The notes below the pieces were generated by a model, which saw only the letters and a program-made list of their open reading frames with translations, made no database searches and was not told the origin of the DNA. Below are positions 20,634 through 31,978 of a stretch of 64,000 nucleotides of DNA, in pieces; the first letter of the stretch is position 1; each line of letters opens with the position of its first letter. The stretch is from positions 1-64,000 of the forward strand of contig NAJO01000078.1 in the NCBI GenBank assembly GCA_002077065.1, given 5' to 3'. The DNA comes from Cryoendolithus antarcticus (Eukaryota; Ascomycota; Dothideomycetes; Cladosporiales; Cladosporiaceae). A program made the position numbers and the translations under genes.

Positions 20634-21897
20634 ATGTCGTCCACGACATCTACGGCGAGTGCGCCGAGTACATCACCAACGCAAACTGGACAACCTGGTG
20701 GTGGAGGGCCGACGAGCTCGCCATTGCTGTTCTTTGTGGCACTGGGATTCGGCGTGGTCTTTACGAATCTATGGTATGTCATCGTCGTCAAGAGACTATG
20801 CATTGTGGTGGCTAACATCCCACTTCAGGATCATTGTCGGCGTCAAGTACTGCTTCCGATACAACCAGCGCAACCGACAGATGCGAGCGATGGGCGAAAA
20901 TGGCGAACCAATTGACCTCTCGCAAATGCCGCGACCACACAGGAGGAGGCGAGAGAAGAAGCTCATGTCGATGGAGGATGTGAACGAGCGATTCCCACTC
21001 ACAAAGTACAAGACATGGCGATCAACACGAGAGGCAGAGGGTCTGCCGGCTGCTGGCGGTGTTACTGCTTCATTAAGTCGCCCTGCTAGCATCAAAGATG
21101 TGCCGAGCAGTCCACTTGCGACCGTCAACGAGCGCCAAAGCGAAGACACTGCGCGCCCGACTACAGCACTGAGTATGGCACGAGAAGCAGCACTCGCCAA
21201 AACAGGCGGCGAAGAGTCCTCCGCTGCTGTTGCGAGCCCTTCGACACCGGAGAAACAAATCAGCAACACTGCCACCACGCCTGTCGCTCCCACAACACCC
21301 GCTCGCCAGACGTCACTCGACGAGCTCGAAGAAGACGAAGACGACCCCATAGCGACAGCCGCCACCGCGCCCGAACTCCTCGCCACTCCCGGCGACTGCT
21401 GCGCCATCTGCCTCGATACGCTTGAAGACACAGACGATATTCGCGGACTGACCTGCGGCCACGCCTTCCACGCCGCTTGTGTGGATCCTTGGCTTACTTC
21501 ACGGCGAGCATGCTGCCCGCTGTGTAAGGCAGATTACTACATGCCGAAACCTCGCACTGATGCAGAGGAAGCGAGAGCCGCAGCGTTGCTGGGTATGCCC
21601 GCGCAGCCGCAAGGCGTGTGGATGGGTGGGCGAGGCGCCATGCCGTTCAGGCCGCGGATGTTCGTCATGGGACCTATGGGTTTCGCGGGGCGAGACCGTC
21701 CAAGTCCATTTGCTGTCAGGAGAGAAGAGCCGATGGAGGGAGAGCAGACAAGGCAGGGTGCTGGCTGGAGGCAACGGCTGCCGACTGTGAGGCTGTCTGG
21801 GATGTTTGGACGACGAGGGGAGCAGGCGCAGGCTGGAGTGCAGCAGGGGGGTGATAGGACGCCTGCGGAGCTTGAGGCTGCTAGGACGGTGAGGTGA
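20634..21897 (+). CDS. Membrane-anchored RING-H2 finger protein, probable E3 ubiquitin ligase
   Basis: Two exons, 20634-20773 and 20829-21897 (55-nt intron splitting the Trp of FTNLWIIVG); 402 residues. A short Ser/Thr/Gly-rich lumenal or extracytosolic start is followed by one hydrophobic helix (about residues 30-52, LLFFVALGFGVVFTNLWIIVGV). A basic juxtamembrane region (HRRRREKK) and a disordered middle come next. The RING-H2 domain (about 238-281) has ligands C-x2-C, TCGHAFHAAC, then CPLC, in C3H2C3 order, with the conserved DPWL and Pro before the last Cys pair. The C-terminus is Met/Gly/Arg-rich. The architecture resembles ATL/GRAIL-like transmembrane ligases; the substrate is unknown and the E3 role is inferred from the RING. 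Confidence 0.88.
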
Positions 21898-23135
21898 TGG
21901 GTTTCGAGGGTGGGGATTTGATGACGATTGAGACGCAGCGAAAGCGATGTACTTCATGTGATTTTGTGTGGTTCGATTGGAGTAAGATAGGATAAGGGTA
22001 CATTGGCTCGACAAGTCGTCCTCCTCAAAGCGTGACTCGCCGACGTGCCGTTACACAACAGAACCTATGCAAGAGTTGTCTCGCTACCCCTACGACTGCC
22101 CATCTTCGTAATCCTGGGCCTCGAGGCCAGTACGGAGACGATATTCTAGATATCGTGCCTGCAAGATCAGAGTCAGTATGCTGCTCCAAATCTCGTTGTT
22201 TCGTGATATTCCTGGACAGCAGCTGAGATCTCAGACTCCCTTTTCTAAACATTACGATTGTGCATTTGTCGATGCATCGTGGTTCATACGGCTCTTCCTA
22301 AGGCTGTATGGGTGATGGAATCTCATCATTGTTGCGCTGGTGGTGCTGGTGTGTAGTTGGGATGTGAGAAGGGGTACTGACCTGCAGAAGTGATGCCGTG
22401 CCTTGTGGAGACGGGAGATGTTCTGAGGCTGCTCAGATCGAGCTCTCATAGTCGCAAGGATCGTTTCAGAGCGCTGAGGCTATCGTGCTATATGCGAGCT
22501 TGGCCCATAGAATCAAGCAAACCTCATTCGTACATCGTAGATTCCACATCAGGCCGCAAGTAGCTCAGGTCGCTGATCGACCTCGGATTGGCTCGTCGCA
22601 GGTTCCTTTCCATCTCACGAGTTCGAGCTGGACGCCACGGATGAAGGATGTCGACATGTGGAAACTGACAAGAAATCCAGCGGCCATGTCAGAGAAGTCA
22701 GAATTCGGCAAGCGTTTCGTGCGGGCCGGGACGCACCTTCTGCGCCACAGTGCCACGTTCCTGCATCGCCAAAGCCACCTTTCATGACCATGACGGATCA
22801 CGGAACATTCAACGTCTAGTGAGGGCGATCTGTAATCAGCCTACTAACAATGTAATACGGCCTCTTCCCCTCTCTAAGTCTCTCCTACATCTCTGTACAT
22901 ACATGAGCCTCTAGAGACTCGATCTCTCGTTACTTACAAATCCTCACCGAAATCCTCCTTTGTCTTCTTCTTGATCCGGACACTTGACCACATCCGCAAC
23001 GGAGCCTCAATAGCCATTGAAACGTAATCTCGACTATAGTGACTGCTGGAGTGTTTTCTGTAAGCAATCGGATTCCATGTGCTCTTCCGCGCACAGTGCT
23101 GACCGTGGACTTGCCTTGTAGAACACTGGACCAGG
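21898..23135. other. Intergenic region RING gene / ERO1
   Basis: About 1.24 kb without a supported gene. A minus-strand frame ending near 22934 has a plausible-looking Lys-rich end, but any upstream exons would have to overlap ERO1 antisense, so I do not call it. Confidence 0.5.
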
Positions 23136-25013
23136 ATGAAGTCCACTACCACTCGCGCATTCTACCTTGCAGTCTTTGCTCTCTTCAGCGATCACTGCTT
23201 GGTGCGCGCCGCTGCCGCAACACCTTCGCAAGCAAGTCCAGATGTCTGCGCTGTAAGCTCTGCCTCTCCCGATTGCAATCCTCGATCCTTCCTTACATCC
23301 CACCAGTTCGAACCCAAAGCCAAAGTCTCGGACGCCTGTGCCTCCTACGCCGATCTCGATCAGCTGAACACACGACTTCATCCTTATGTCCGGAGTCTAG
23401 CAAACAACACCGACTTCTTCTCCTACTACCGACTAAATCTGTACGATAAACAATGTCCGTTTTGGAGCGATGAGAACGGGCTCTGTGGAAACATAGCATG
23501 TGCAGTGACCACGATCGAGAACGAGGGAGACATACCAGATATCTGGAAGGCGGAGGAGCTTAGTCGATTGGAGGGACCGAAGGCGAAACACCCACCTAGG
23601 AAGGAGCAGCGTGAACTGCAGAGACCCCTACAGGGTGAGCTGGGCGATGGTGTGGGCGAGAGCTGCGTAGTGGAGTATGATGATGAGTGTGACGAGAGGG
23701 ACTATTGCGTGCCCGAAGACGAGGGCGCTGGCACCAAGGGCGACTATGTGAGCCTGAACGACAACCCAGAGAGGTTCACTGGGTACTCAGGAGAAGGTGC
23801 ACACCAGGTATGGGACGCAATATACCGAGAGAATTGCTTTTCGAAGCCCGGCGCTGTCAAGAGCCAAAGCGCCGGCTCTCTCAGCTCAGATCCCTTCTCG
23901 CCCTTCGGGCAGAACCAGGCTCAGGCGGCAATGGACTTCAAGCAAGTCATGAAAGCACATGATCGCCAACAAGCTCAATCTGCTGGCGCAGCGGAGGATG
24001 GACCAGACTTCGAAGACGAGTGTCTCGAAAAGCGAGTCTTCCATCGCGTGATCTCCGGCATGCACACCTCCATCTCCACGCATCTTTGCTACGATTACCT
24101 GAACCAGACGACTGGAGAGTGGGGGCCGAACTTGCAATGCTACAAAGACCGACTACACCGCAAGCCTGAGCGAATCTCGAATCTGTACTTCAACTACGCT
24201 TTCCTGTTGCGAGCAGTGGGCAAGCTTCGCGACTACGTGCAGGATTACACCTTCTGCACCGGCGACACTGTGCAAGACGCGAGGACGAAGAAGATGATCA
24301 CCGTGCTTGCGGACGCTATACCGGCCGGCCCGAAGATCTTCGACGAGAGTGTTATGTTCACTGATCACACGCTTACTGGTGTTGAGTTGAAAGAAGACTT
24401 CCGCAACCGCTTCAGAAACGTCAGTCGCATTATGGACTGCGTAGGCTGCGACAAGTGTCGTCTTTGGGGTAAGTTGCAAACAAATGGATTCGGCACCGCA
24501 TTGAAGGTGTTGTTCGAGTTTGGGCATGGCGATGTTGGGCAGGAGAAGCCGCTGCTGAGACGCACTGAGCTTGTTGCACTGATCAATACGCTTGACAAAA
24601 CCAGCTCTGCGCTCAAGGCACTGGAGTACTTTCGTGCAGCTGTCGAGGCTGAGACAACTGGCGTTGAGGCATCCGCGTCTTCGGCTGCGCCGATCAGCTC
24701 GCCTTCGGAATCTTCGAGTGCATTGCCCGATCTGGATGATCTGGACGACTTCGAGACCTTTGAGGATCGACGACAACAGGATGAAGAGGAAACTGTCATG
24801 TCAGTCTTGAAGCAGGAGCTCAGCACAGTGTATCTCGCCATGATCTTCGTGCTGAAGTCTTGGGTGACACTGCCCAAGCGGCTGGCCGAGATCGCTTTTA
24901 TCGAGGTCTGGAGACTGCTGGCGTTCTGGCTTGGCCAGCCTGTGCCGGAGAGAGTGTTTGATCTGCAGTTCCCGACTGAGAAGGACCTCTTCCCGGAGAG
25001 AAGAGAGCTATGA
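23136..25013 (+). CDS. ERO1: Endoplasmic reticulum oxidoreductin ERO1
   Basis: FAD-dependent thiol oxidase of the ER lumen that reoxidises protein disulfide isomerase and passes electrons to oxygen. Single exon, 625 residues. A signal peptide covers about residues 1-27. The shuttle disulfide motif CGNIAC is at 117-122, matching yeast C100-x4-C105, and the active-site motif CVGCDKC at 435-441 matches yeast C349/C352/C355. FAD-region blocks TGYSGEGAHQVWDAIYRENC, HTSISTHLCYDYLN and ERISNLYFNYAFLLRAVGK are present. An acidic low-complexity insert (about 515-550) precedes the C-terminal hydrophobic segment seen in fungal ERO1 that helps ER retention. Essential in yeast and induced by the unfolded protein response. 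Confidence 0.96.
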   Translation: MKSTTTRAFYLAVFALFSDHCLVRAAAATPSQASPDVCAVSSASPDCNPRSFLTSHQFEPKAKVSDACASYADLDQLNTRLHPYVRSLANNTDFFSYYRLNLYDKQCPFWSDENGLCGNIACAVTTIENEGDIPDIWKAEELSRLEGPKAKHPPRKEQRELQRPLQGELGDGVGESCVVEYDDECDERDYCVPEDEGAGTKGDYVSLNDNPERFTGYSGEGAHQVWDAIYRENCFSKPGAVKSQSAGSLSSDPFSPFGQNQAQAAMDFKQVMKAHDRQQAQSAGAAEDGPDFEDECLEKRVFHRVISGMHTSISTHLCYDYLNQTTGEWGPNLQCYKDRLHRKPERISNLYFNYAFLLRAVGKLRDYVQDYTFCTGDTVQDARTKKMITVLADAIPAGPKIFDESVMFTDHTLTGVELKEDFRNRFRNVSRIMDCVGCDKCRLWGKLQTNGFGTALKVLFEFGHGDVGQEKPLLRRTELVALINTLDKTSSALKALEYFRAAVEAETTGVEASASSAAPISSPSESSSALPDLDDLDDFETFEDRRQQDEEETVMSVLKQELSTVYLAMIFVLKSWVTLPKRLAEIAFIEVWRLLAFWLGQPVPERVFDLQFPTEKDLFPERREL

Positions 25014-25771
25014 TGGGAAATTTTGTGGAGTACATACATGTCATTCTGCATAGCGGGATCTCGGGCAATTCGAGCATAGCGAGTAGTTCGCATTTGTACT
25101 ACCAGTGTCCATGCCACCATCGCGGTTTCTTTTCGCCAGTGACATGCGCTGTAGCCCTAAAAGTGAGCCTCACGTTCGGCAACCATGGGCGGGACTCGGA
25201 ATCCAGTCGATCCGATCTGTCAAGTACATCGACTTCACCTCCCACCACACCCCGAACAACGCAGCCAGTCCAATCGGTACATCGCGGCGCCCGCATTGCC
25301 CATGTATACACATGGCTTTGGCCTTTGCTCACCCTCGTGCGGCTTGTTACCGCCCTGGCTTGCCTGGTGCTACTTCGCCTACCGCTGAAGTCTGGACTCC
25401 ACAGCCAAGCATAGCCAAGGCGCGGCATGCCACACCACGCGACGGTAAGCTCTGCGTTGTGTACCATGTGGCGGCGGGGTTTGTCCGGGGGAGTCGAAGT
25501 CGGGAGTTGGTTGTGTGGTGCGGTTCGTGAGAGCATAAGATTGGCTGTGCGCTGTCGCGTGTGCTGCAACAAGCTTGGTGTTGTTTGACAAACTGGACGA
25601 CGCATATCTAGTGTAGAGCCAAGCAACACTGATCCACGCGGGACAGCACGACCGAGAGTCAAAGCGTGATACGAGATAGAGGAAAGTCAGGGGTTGTACG
25701 ACGATAGAACTTGAAAAGTCGATCGTGTCTATCGACTTCGCGGATACACGCTCACGTCCTTCGGATCAACC
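25014..25771. other. Intergenic region ERO1 / MFS transporter
   Basis: About 760 bp. It holds the ERO1 3' flank and the MFS gene promoter. No gene, repeat or RNA seen. Confidence 0.5.
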
Positions 25772-27639
25772 ATGGCTTCGCCGGATTCTTCCACGCATCG
25801 CGTGCCTAATGAGAAGCACCATATTAGCGGAATCGAGGGGACGGCACACGAAGCTGCGGAGCGTGGACACGCTGCTACTGATAGGTATGCCACAAGCTTG
25901 ACAGAGACCCTTGGGTCTGGCAATGTACTGACCCCTTCGAAGATATGGCAATGCGCTCGTCCACTTCGACCCAGTCGCTGAGCGCAAATTGCGACTCAAG
26001 ATCGATCTTATGATTGTGCCGACTGTGGCGCTGCTGTACCTGTTCTGCTTCATCGATCGTGAGTAACAATGCTTGTATGATTTCTACACACTGTCGAGAT
26101 GCTCATGTTTACCAGGCGCCAACATTGGCAATGCGAAGCTTGCTGGTCTTGAGAAGGAGCTCCACATGGCTGGCTACGACTACAACATCGTTCTGTCGTG
26201 CTTCTACATTAGCTACATTCTCTTCGAGATCCCGGCGAACATGCTCTGCAAGAAGATTGGGCCTGGATGGTTCATCCCAGGCACCACCTTACTATTCGGA
26301 ATCTGCTCTTTCGGAACAGCGTTCGTGCACAACTTCTCAGCAATGTGCGGCGTCCGGTTTGTTCTGGGAATCTTCGAGGCCGGCATGCTACCCGGTATCG
26401 CGTACTACCTCTCCCGATGGTACCGCCGCAGCGAGCTCGCATTCCGCTTGTCGCTGTACATCGTCATGGCACCGCTCGCAGGCGCATTCGGAGGCCTACT
26501 AGCATCCGGTATTCTCAAGCTCGAGAGCGTCGGATCGCTACGCAGCTGGCGAATGATCTTCGTGATTGAGGGTATCATAACCTGTGGTCTCGCTATCATT
26601 GGCTTCTTCACTTTGACCGACCGGCCTGCAACTGCTAAGTGGCTCACTCAAGAGGAGCGCGATCTTGCAATCGCCAGAGTCAAGTCAGAACGCGTTGGCA
26701 CGACCGAGGTGCTCGACAAGATCGACACGGCGAAGATGCTGAAGGGCATCTTTAGTCCGATGACTCTGCTCACCTCTTTCATCTTCTTGCTGGACAATGT
26801 TACTGTGCAAGGCCTAGCTTTCTTCCTGCCAACGATCGTACGCACGATCTACCCGAAGAATACAGTCGTCTCGCAGCAACTTCGTACGGTGCCGCCGTAC
26901 ATTGTTGGCGCGTTCTTCACGGTGCTCGTGCCCTTCGCATCATGGCGACTAGACAATCGGACTTGGCTGTTCATCCTTTCTGCACCTTTCAGTAAGCGCA
27001 TCGTGTTTTACTTGGGGGAGACTAGCAACTGACTTTCGGCAGTGATGACCGGCTATATCATGTTCCTAGCTTCGACCGAGGCGCAGGTTCGATACGGCGC
27101 AACGTTCTTGATCACCACAGGAGCATTCTCGTTCGGCGCGCTCACGAACGCGCAAGTCTCTGCCAATGTGGTCTCGGACACAGCTCGTGCGGCTGCGATT
27201 GGCACGAACGTTATGTTCGGAAACATTGGCGGTCTAATCTCGACCTGGGCTTTGTAAGTCATTCACGATCGCGTTTGACAGATTCACTGCTGACAATGAC
27301 ACAGCTTGCCTTTCGATACACCGAACTACCACATTGGCAATGGGTTGAATCTTGCGACTGCGTCTGTCATCTTGCTGTTGAGTATTGGGATGTACTTCTT
27401 TGTCAAGTGAGTCCATGCTGCGCTTTTCAGCACTATTGGTACCGTGGCTGACCTTTGCACCACAGGATCGACAACAAGAAGCGCGAAAGCAAAGACATCG
27501 ACTCCGAGCTCGACGGACTGAGCGATAAAGCGATCCAGGATCTGGATTGGAAGCATCCTGCGTTCCGGTAAGTACTCCCTTTCACCACAACAGAGGACGA
27601 AGTACGTGCTAACATTCCATCTCAAGCTGGCGCGCCTGA
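25772..27639 (+). CDS. MFS transporter, anion:cation symporter family (TNA1/allantoate permease-like)
   Basis: Seven exons: 25772-25884, 25943-26058, 26116-26991, 27043-27253, 27305-27406, 27466-27567, 27627-27639; 510 residues. The hydrophilic N-terminus leads to KLRLKIDLMIVPTVALLYLFCFIDRANIGNAKL, the TM1 signature of the Dal5/Tna1 group. Next come YNIVLSCFYISYILFEIPANM, VRFVLGIFEAGMLPGIAYYLSRWYRR and SWRMIFVIEGIITC. The C-terminal half has GALTNAQVSANVVSDTARAAAIGTNVMFGNIGGLIS. Twelve membrane helices fit. Family members import nicotinate, allantoate, pantothenate, biotin precursors or other organic anions with protons; the substrate cannot be read from sequence. The last coding exon is only 13 nt (ending RWRA). 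The final intron has a clear gctaac branch site. Confidence 0.9.
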
Positions 27640-28129
27640 TCGATCTAATTATGGTCGATTCTTTCATCTCGTTCGAGAATCTGAATGTCGTAGTGTAAAC
27701 GGGGCCAAATAGCGTATGTGGAGTCTACATGTATACCAGAAATACGATTTACAAACAGGCAAGCCACCATTGGTCCTTCTTTACTTACCTACCTTCAAAA
27801 TCACTGACACTCCTCTGCTACTACGAGCACATCTGTAACAGTGATATCCGTCAGTGAGTCGAAGTCGAGAGAAAGCAGACTTTCTTGATGTCGTCGCTCT
27901 TAATTCGGGGCTGCCATTGACCAGGCAAGCTGACGAAAGTACTGTGCTCGGTCCATACCTTGGGGAACGCAGAGAAAGATTGAGAGGTCTGTCGTCTAGT
28001 TGCACTAGCTGTTGCGCTCTGTTGATGCTATCCCATCCAATGACCGTACCCCGCCCTTCAAGCCCCATGAAATGCTAGCAGCCCCAACGCCTCGCTCCCA
28101 TCAATCCAAACCCATAGTCGTACATCCAT
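27640..28129. other. Convergent intergenic region MFS / DUF726 gene
   Basis: About 490 bp between facing 3' ends. No gene seen. Confidence 0.5.
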
Positions 28130-31100
28130 TCACTCAAACGACATGCTGACCTCCTTCTCCTTCCCATCCTCTTCTTCGTCAGCCCAGGGATTATGCCCTA
28201 GTGGCTTCCCCGCAGGGGCCGGTGTAGAGGCTGTCGTCGGCGGCGGCGCAGTGTGCGAGATCGAAGGGATGGGTGTTGTTGCTCGCGAGCTAAGAGCAGG
28301 GCGGTCTGGCGTTGCGGAGCGGGAGATCGGAAGGTCAAGGGATGGCTTGAGCTGGACACCATTTGCCAGACTGTCATGGTCGTGGCCATTTACAGTCGTC
28401 GAGCCAGGTGGTACAGGTAATACAGGTGAGGGGCTGCGCTGTGGAGTCCCGTTTACCGAAGACATTGGTTTCGAAGGCCCCGCCTCACCACCAAAACTCT
28501 TCACCTGCCTCAACGGCACGAAGCCATTGCCATGGTCGCCACTTGCCCTCGGCGTCTCAATCCGCATAGGCGGCAGCGTACTCTCAATCTCCCTGACCTG
28601 CAAATGCGCCTTGATCTCCTCCAGATCCTCCGGGTTCTTGGTAGCCAGCGCCAAAACCTCTCGATGTATGGCTTCGACATCAAACATCAGGTCTGCGTTG
28701 TCTGTCGCGACTTTCTCGGGGTCTGCGCCCTCGGCTTGGACTTTCGCGGCCGCCGCAGCGGCAGCAGAGGTCTCGTCGTAGGTCTCCCAGTTCTTCTTAG
28801 CTGGCGCCTTTTTGCGGGAGAAGCGGGCGAGGAAACCTTTCTTCTTGGGCTCTTCTTCCATGGCTCGCCGGGCTTCTTCGATCTCGTTGATCAGTTCCCG
28901 TTGCCTGTTCTCGTGATTCTCCGGATCTGGATCTTCGATCTCAGTGAACTCTAGACTTTCTACTTCCCAGCCTACAGTCTGTAGCAGTAGTGGCATCTTG
29001 GCGCGGTACGCCATGTGCCCCGGGACCTTGTCTGTAACATTGACGTTCTCGAGGCCTGCAATCTCAACCGGGCTGAGACCGGCGACTTTAGCGATACCAC
29101 CGCCAGTTGCGCGGAACAAGTAGCCCAGAATCCAGTCATTGACAGCGTAGCCATTTACGAAGCGACCGGACACGACGGAACGAGCACGAAGCCACTCATC
29201 CTTCTTGAACACCACGGGCGAACCGAAAATGTAGACGTTCTGTATCAGACCCAATGCGCCTCTTGAAGCGAGCTCACGTAGTGCTGAGAAGATCACACGT
29301 GCGCCTAGGGAGAAGCCTACAAGTGTGATAGGCCGGACGCCGAGGTTGCGGTCGATCAGGGAGTCTGCCAAGATCAGTCCTGCTGCGTCTGCTCGTGCGC
29401 AGGAGACGGTCCAGGGGTTGTCTACGAGGTAGGCCAGCTTGGTCAGAAGGATTGGCGTCGATATGCCGGCCATGAGAGTGGCGAGGAACGTCGCACCTAG
29501 GACCTGCTGGATCGTCTGGGTCAGTGCTTCGGTTCCGAGGATCTGTATCGTAGCACCGGTGGACTGCAACATCTCCGGCTCCCAGTGCACGGAGTACATG
29601 TCGCCCATGATCGGATCAACAGTCGAGAACGGCAGTCGCACATCGTCCACTTTGCCCGTCATCCAGCCTGCTACTGTAACGATGAGGTTCACGCGCTTAT
29701 TGTTGTGCAAAGGGCGGTATTCGAAAGTCTTCACTGCGCCCGTGCGGCGATGCGAGGCTTTGATACCGATGTTTGCACCTGTCAGCGCACCCGTGGTGCC
29801 GATCAGGGCTGCTGCGCCGGTACCGGCAAAGAATGAAGAGGTGCCTGCTACACCGATCGATGTGAAGCCAGCTGCGAGACCGGCTCCGATCACTGGAGCT
29901 AGCAAGCCAGCGCTCAGACCGATAACGAGACCACCACCGACCGTACACAGACCCATCACCATCAGACGCCGATTTCGCCTGGCTTTCTCGCGTGCCTGCA
30001 TGTGCTCTTCCTCGTTCCAGTTCTCTTTATCGGCTTGTTCCTGCATTTCGAGAGCGTCTGTCACGCGCTTCTCGAAGCGACAGAGCTCTTGCCAGTCGAC
30101 TGCCAGTGCTGTGCCTACTCTTTCCAGTAAAACTCTCGATCGAGAGTCGTAGGTGCTGTCAGCGATCAGGAGCAGGAATAAGTCACACAGCACAGTCCAT
30201 CGTAGATCCAAGTCAATGTTCTTGGCGTCGTCGCCGAACGTGTCTGGATCTTCGATATGAAGATCATCTGCATTGCGATCCTCATACGCAGGCGGAGGCG
30301 CTTCCGACATAGGCGTACCGGGTACAGAAGGCGTGCCAGGCGTTGATAGAATCGTCGCAGACTTCCGCCTATCTGCAGAAGGACGTGGCGAACTGACTGA
30401 AAGCCTCGCCGAGGATGCCATTGCCTCCTCCTCTTCTTCTTCTTCTTCTTCTTCTTCTTCTCCCTCCTCCACTGGCGCAGCACCCGGGTTCTTCACCCTG
30501 GCATTCTGCATCAGCTGTGGCGTCAGATCGGCAGCTTGCAGTCCATGCTCCGCCAGCTGCTCAATCATGACCTGCTCCTGTGTTGAGATCTCCATATGAC
30601 TGTACAGCCGCACCATCATCTTCTGCGCCCACATCTTCGTTGCCTCCATCGCCATGTCGATCAGCTTCTTTGAGCCTTTCGTGCGCTCGTACTTCTCCAG
30701 CTCTTGCATCATCGCCGACATTGACAGTCTGACCACGCCGACGTAGGCTATGCGCTGGCCCTCAGTGAGCAGCTCCTTGGTGGTCTGCATCTGCGAGATG
30801 AGGTCACGCGCCTCGTCCTCCTCATCAAGAGCATTGCGTGTGTAGCCTTCCTTGAACAGATATGCTGTATTGTCGTCAAAGCTCGTCTGGGACTGTGCGT
30901 CCTCGTCGACCCCCACGCGCGTATAGCCCTTCGCAGCACCACCCAGCGTGCCGTACGCCATGGTCTCGTCATCCACCTCATCGTAAGCCTTGGCAGTCAC
31001 CTTCCCCCAGTCATCGTACTGTCGGAACGTAGCGAGCGCAGGCATTGTCTGCCATTGTCCCTGATCATCCTCTTCCTCTTCCTCCTCCTCGCGAGGTGCA

Positions 31101-31582
31101 AGTACCTGATGTGACCACTCGGATACGGCATGGCTCGATGGCTTCGTCGTGTGTCCGGGTAGGAAGTCGCCGCTCTTACGCGTGCCGCGGGGACTCTTGG
31201 GACTTGCCGGACTGACTGGCGTGGCTTCGTCTGGCGGCTTCGGAGGCTCCTCTGGTGTACTCACAGTGTCGAGCTTGGGAGTCACAGGTCTCGTAGGCGC
31301 CTTGCTTTCCAAAACCTCGCCAGGCTCCGAGACAGCATCGACGAACTTGTCTTCCGTCTCGTCCTCCTTGACGTCTGCTTCATCTGGCGGCTCGTCCGCA
31401 TCTTCGTACTGTCTCCTTCGTGGCGGTCGCACTGGGAGTCCAAATTCATCTGCTACTGGCGCATCCTCTGTAGTGACTTTCCCATTGACCCGTGGCGCTG
31501 ACTCCGCCTCTACCTCCTCCTGTCCCACCTCCCGCTCCTCGACCTCGACCTTGGGTGCTGAGGCTGAGACATTCTCAGGCAT
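28130..31582 (-). CDS. DUF726 alpha/beta-hydrolase membrane protein (TMCO4 / yeast Mil1-like)
   Basis: Single exon, 1150 residues from the ATG at 31582 (MPENVSASAPKVEVEE). The first 230 residues are acidic and disordered. Residues about 270-420 form a helical region; a poly-Glu run is encoded by a CTT/TTC microsatellite at 30431-30460. Two hydrophobic segments follow (LMVMGLCTVGGGLVIGLSAGLLAPVIGAGLAAGF and AGTGAAALIGTTGALTGANIG). The DUF726 hydrolase domain comes next, with nucleophile elbow GFSLGAR (Ser about 758) and NVYIFGSPVVFKKDEW. The tail (about 930-1150) is acidic then Pro/Ser-rich. Yeast Mil1 (YFL034W) is a Golgi/TGN-associated putative lipase that interacts with the clathrin adaptor AP-1. 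The lipase activity is inferred from the fold. Confidence 0.9.
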   Translation of the reverse strand: MPENVSASAPKVEVEEREVGQEEVEAESAPRVNGKVTTEDAPVADEFGLPVRPPRRRQYEDADEPPDEADVKEDETEDKFVDAVSEPGEVLESKAPTRPVTPKLDTVSTPEEPPKPPDEATPVSPASPKSPRGTRKSGDFLPGHTTKPSSHAVSEWSHQVLAPREEEEEEEDDQGQWQTMPALATFRQYDDWGKVTAKAYDEVDDETMAYGTLGGAAKGYTRVGVDEDAQSQTSFDDNTAYLFKEGYTRNALDEEDEARDLISQMQTTKELLTEGQRIAYVGVVRLSMSAMMQELEKYERTKGSKKLIDMAMEATKMWAQKMMVRLYSHMEISTQEQVMIEQLAEHGLQAADLTPQLMQNARVKNPGAAPVEEGEEEEEEEEEEEEAMASSARLSVSSPRPSADRRKSATILSTPGTPSVPGTPMSEAPPPAYEDRNADDLHIEDPDTFGDDAKNIDLDLRWTVLCDLFLLLIADSTYDSRSRVLLERVGTALAVDWQELCRFEKRVTDALEMQEQADKENWNEEEHMQAREKARRNRRLMVMGLCTVGGGLVIGLSAGLLAPVIGAGLAAGFTSIGVAGTSSFFAGTGAAALIGTTGALTGANIGIKASHRRTGAVKTFEYRPLHNNKRVNLIVTVAGWMTGKVDDVRLPFSTVDPIMGDMYSVHWEPEMLQSTGATIQILGTEALTQTIQQVLGATFLATLMAGISTPILLTKLAYLVDNPWTVSCARADAAGLILADSLIDRNLGVRPITLVGFSLGARVIFSALRELASRGALGLIQNVYIFGSPVVFKKDEWLRARSVVSGRFVNGYAVNDWILGYLFRATGGGIAKVAGLSPVEIAGLENVNVTDKVPGHMAYRAKMPLLLQTVGWEVESLEFTEIEDPDPENHENRQRELINEIEEARRAMEEEPKKKGFLARFSRKKAPAKKNWETYDETSAAAAAAAKVQAEGADPEKVATDNADLMFDVEAIHREVLALATKNPEDLEEIKAHLQVREIESTLPPMRIETPRASGDHGNGFVPLRQVKSFGGEAGPSKPMSSVNGTPQRSPSPVLPVPPGSTTVNGHDHDSLANGVQLKPSLDLPISRSATPDRPALSSRATTPIPSISHTAPPPTTASTPAPAGKPLGHNPWADEEEDGKEKEVSMSFE
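30431..30460. repeat. CTT/GAA trinucleotide microsatellite encoding poly-Glu
   Basis: About ten tandem ttc/ctt units read on the minus strand as consecutive Glu codons within the DUF726 protein. Such tracts vary in length between strains. Confidence 0.85.
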
Positions 31583-31978
31583 ACTGAATTTCCACCAAAA
31601 CGTTGCTAATGAGTGTGGTATCACATGGTATACTGTGGAAGCATACAGCAGATCAGTCTACTCACCGAGAGCACTTGGTGTGCAAATACTATAGAACAGT
31701 ATAGTGCATTAATCCTTCAGACGATCATCTACTCCACCTCTCACATTCTCGACCCTAAACAGCCGCTCGGTCGAAGCTGCTGACGATGTGGGGCGATAAT
31801 GGTACAGAACAAGGGTCCCCAGTCGGACAAGCCTCGGTCCGCACCTTCTTTGCAAAAGCCATTCCTTATCAGATCACGAACCTCGAAAAGTCGCCAGGCC
31901 CGTTCTCGCTACAACAAGTCCGTCATTAAAGGCGCCCGCCCTCTACACCAACATATACCCCTCCACAGCACCGCAAGG
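31583..31978. promoter_or_regulatory. Divergent promoter region DUF726 gene / UTP23
   Basis: 396 bp between divergent starts. An open frame starts with ATG at 31799 in frame with UTP23, adding 60 basic residues, but UTP23 proteins begin with the M-x-x-x-RAK motif found at 31979, so I treat the extension as leader. Confidence 0.5.

Noticed and set aside
20132..20818. 228-codon minus-strand frame overlapping the RING gene
   Set aside because: Antisense to the RING protein's first exon, with no domain and no splice support.
22934..23152. Minus-strand frame ending APLRMWSSVRIKKKTKEDFG
   Set aside because: It looks like a terminal exon, but upstream exons would need to be antisense to ERO1 and no acceptor-supported partner is visible.
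31799..31978. 60-residue N-terminal extension of UTP23
   Set aside because: UTP23 proteins start at the M-x-x-x-RAK motif. The extension is Ser/Arg/Lys-rich leader sequence with no conserved features.
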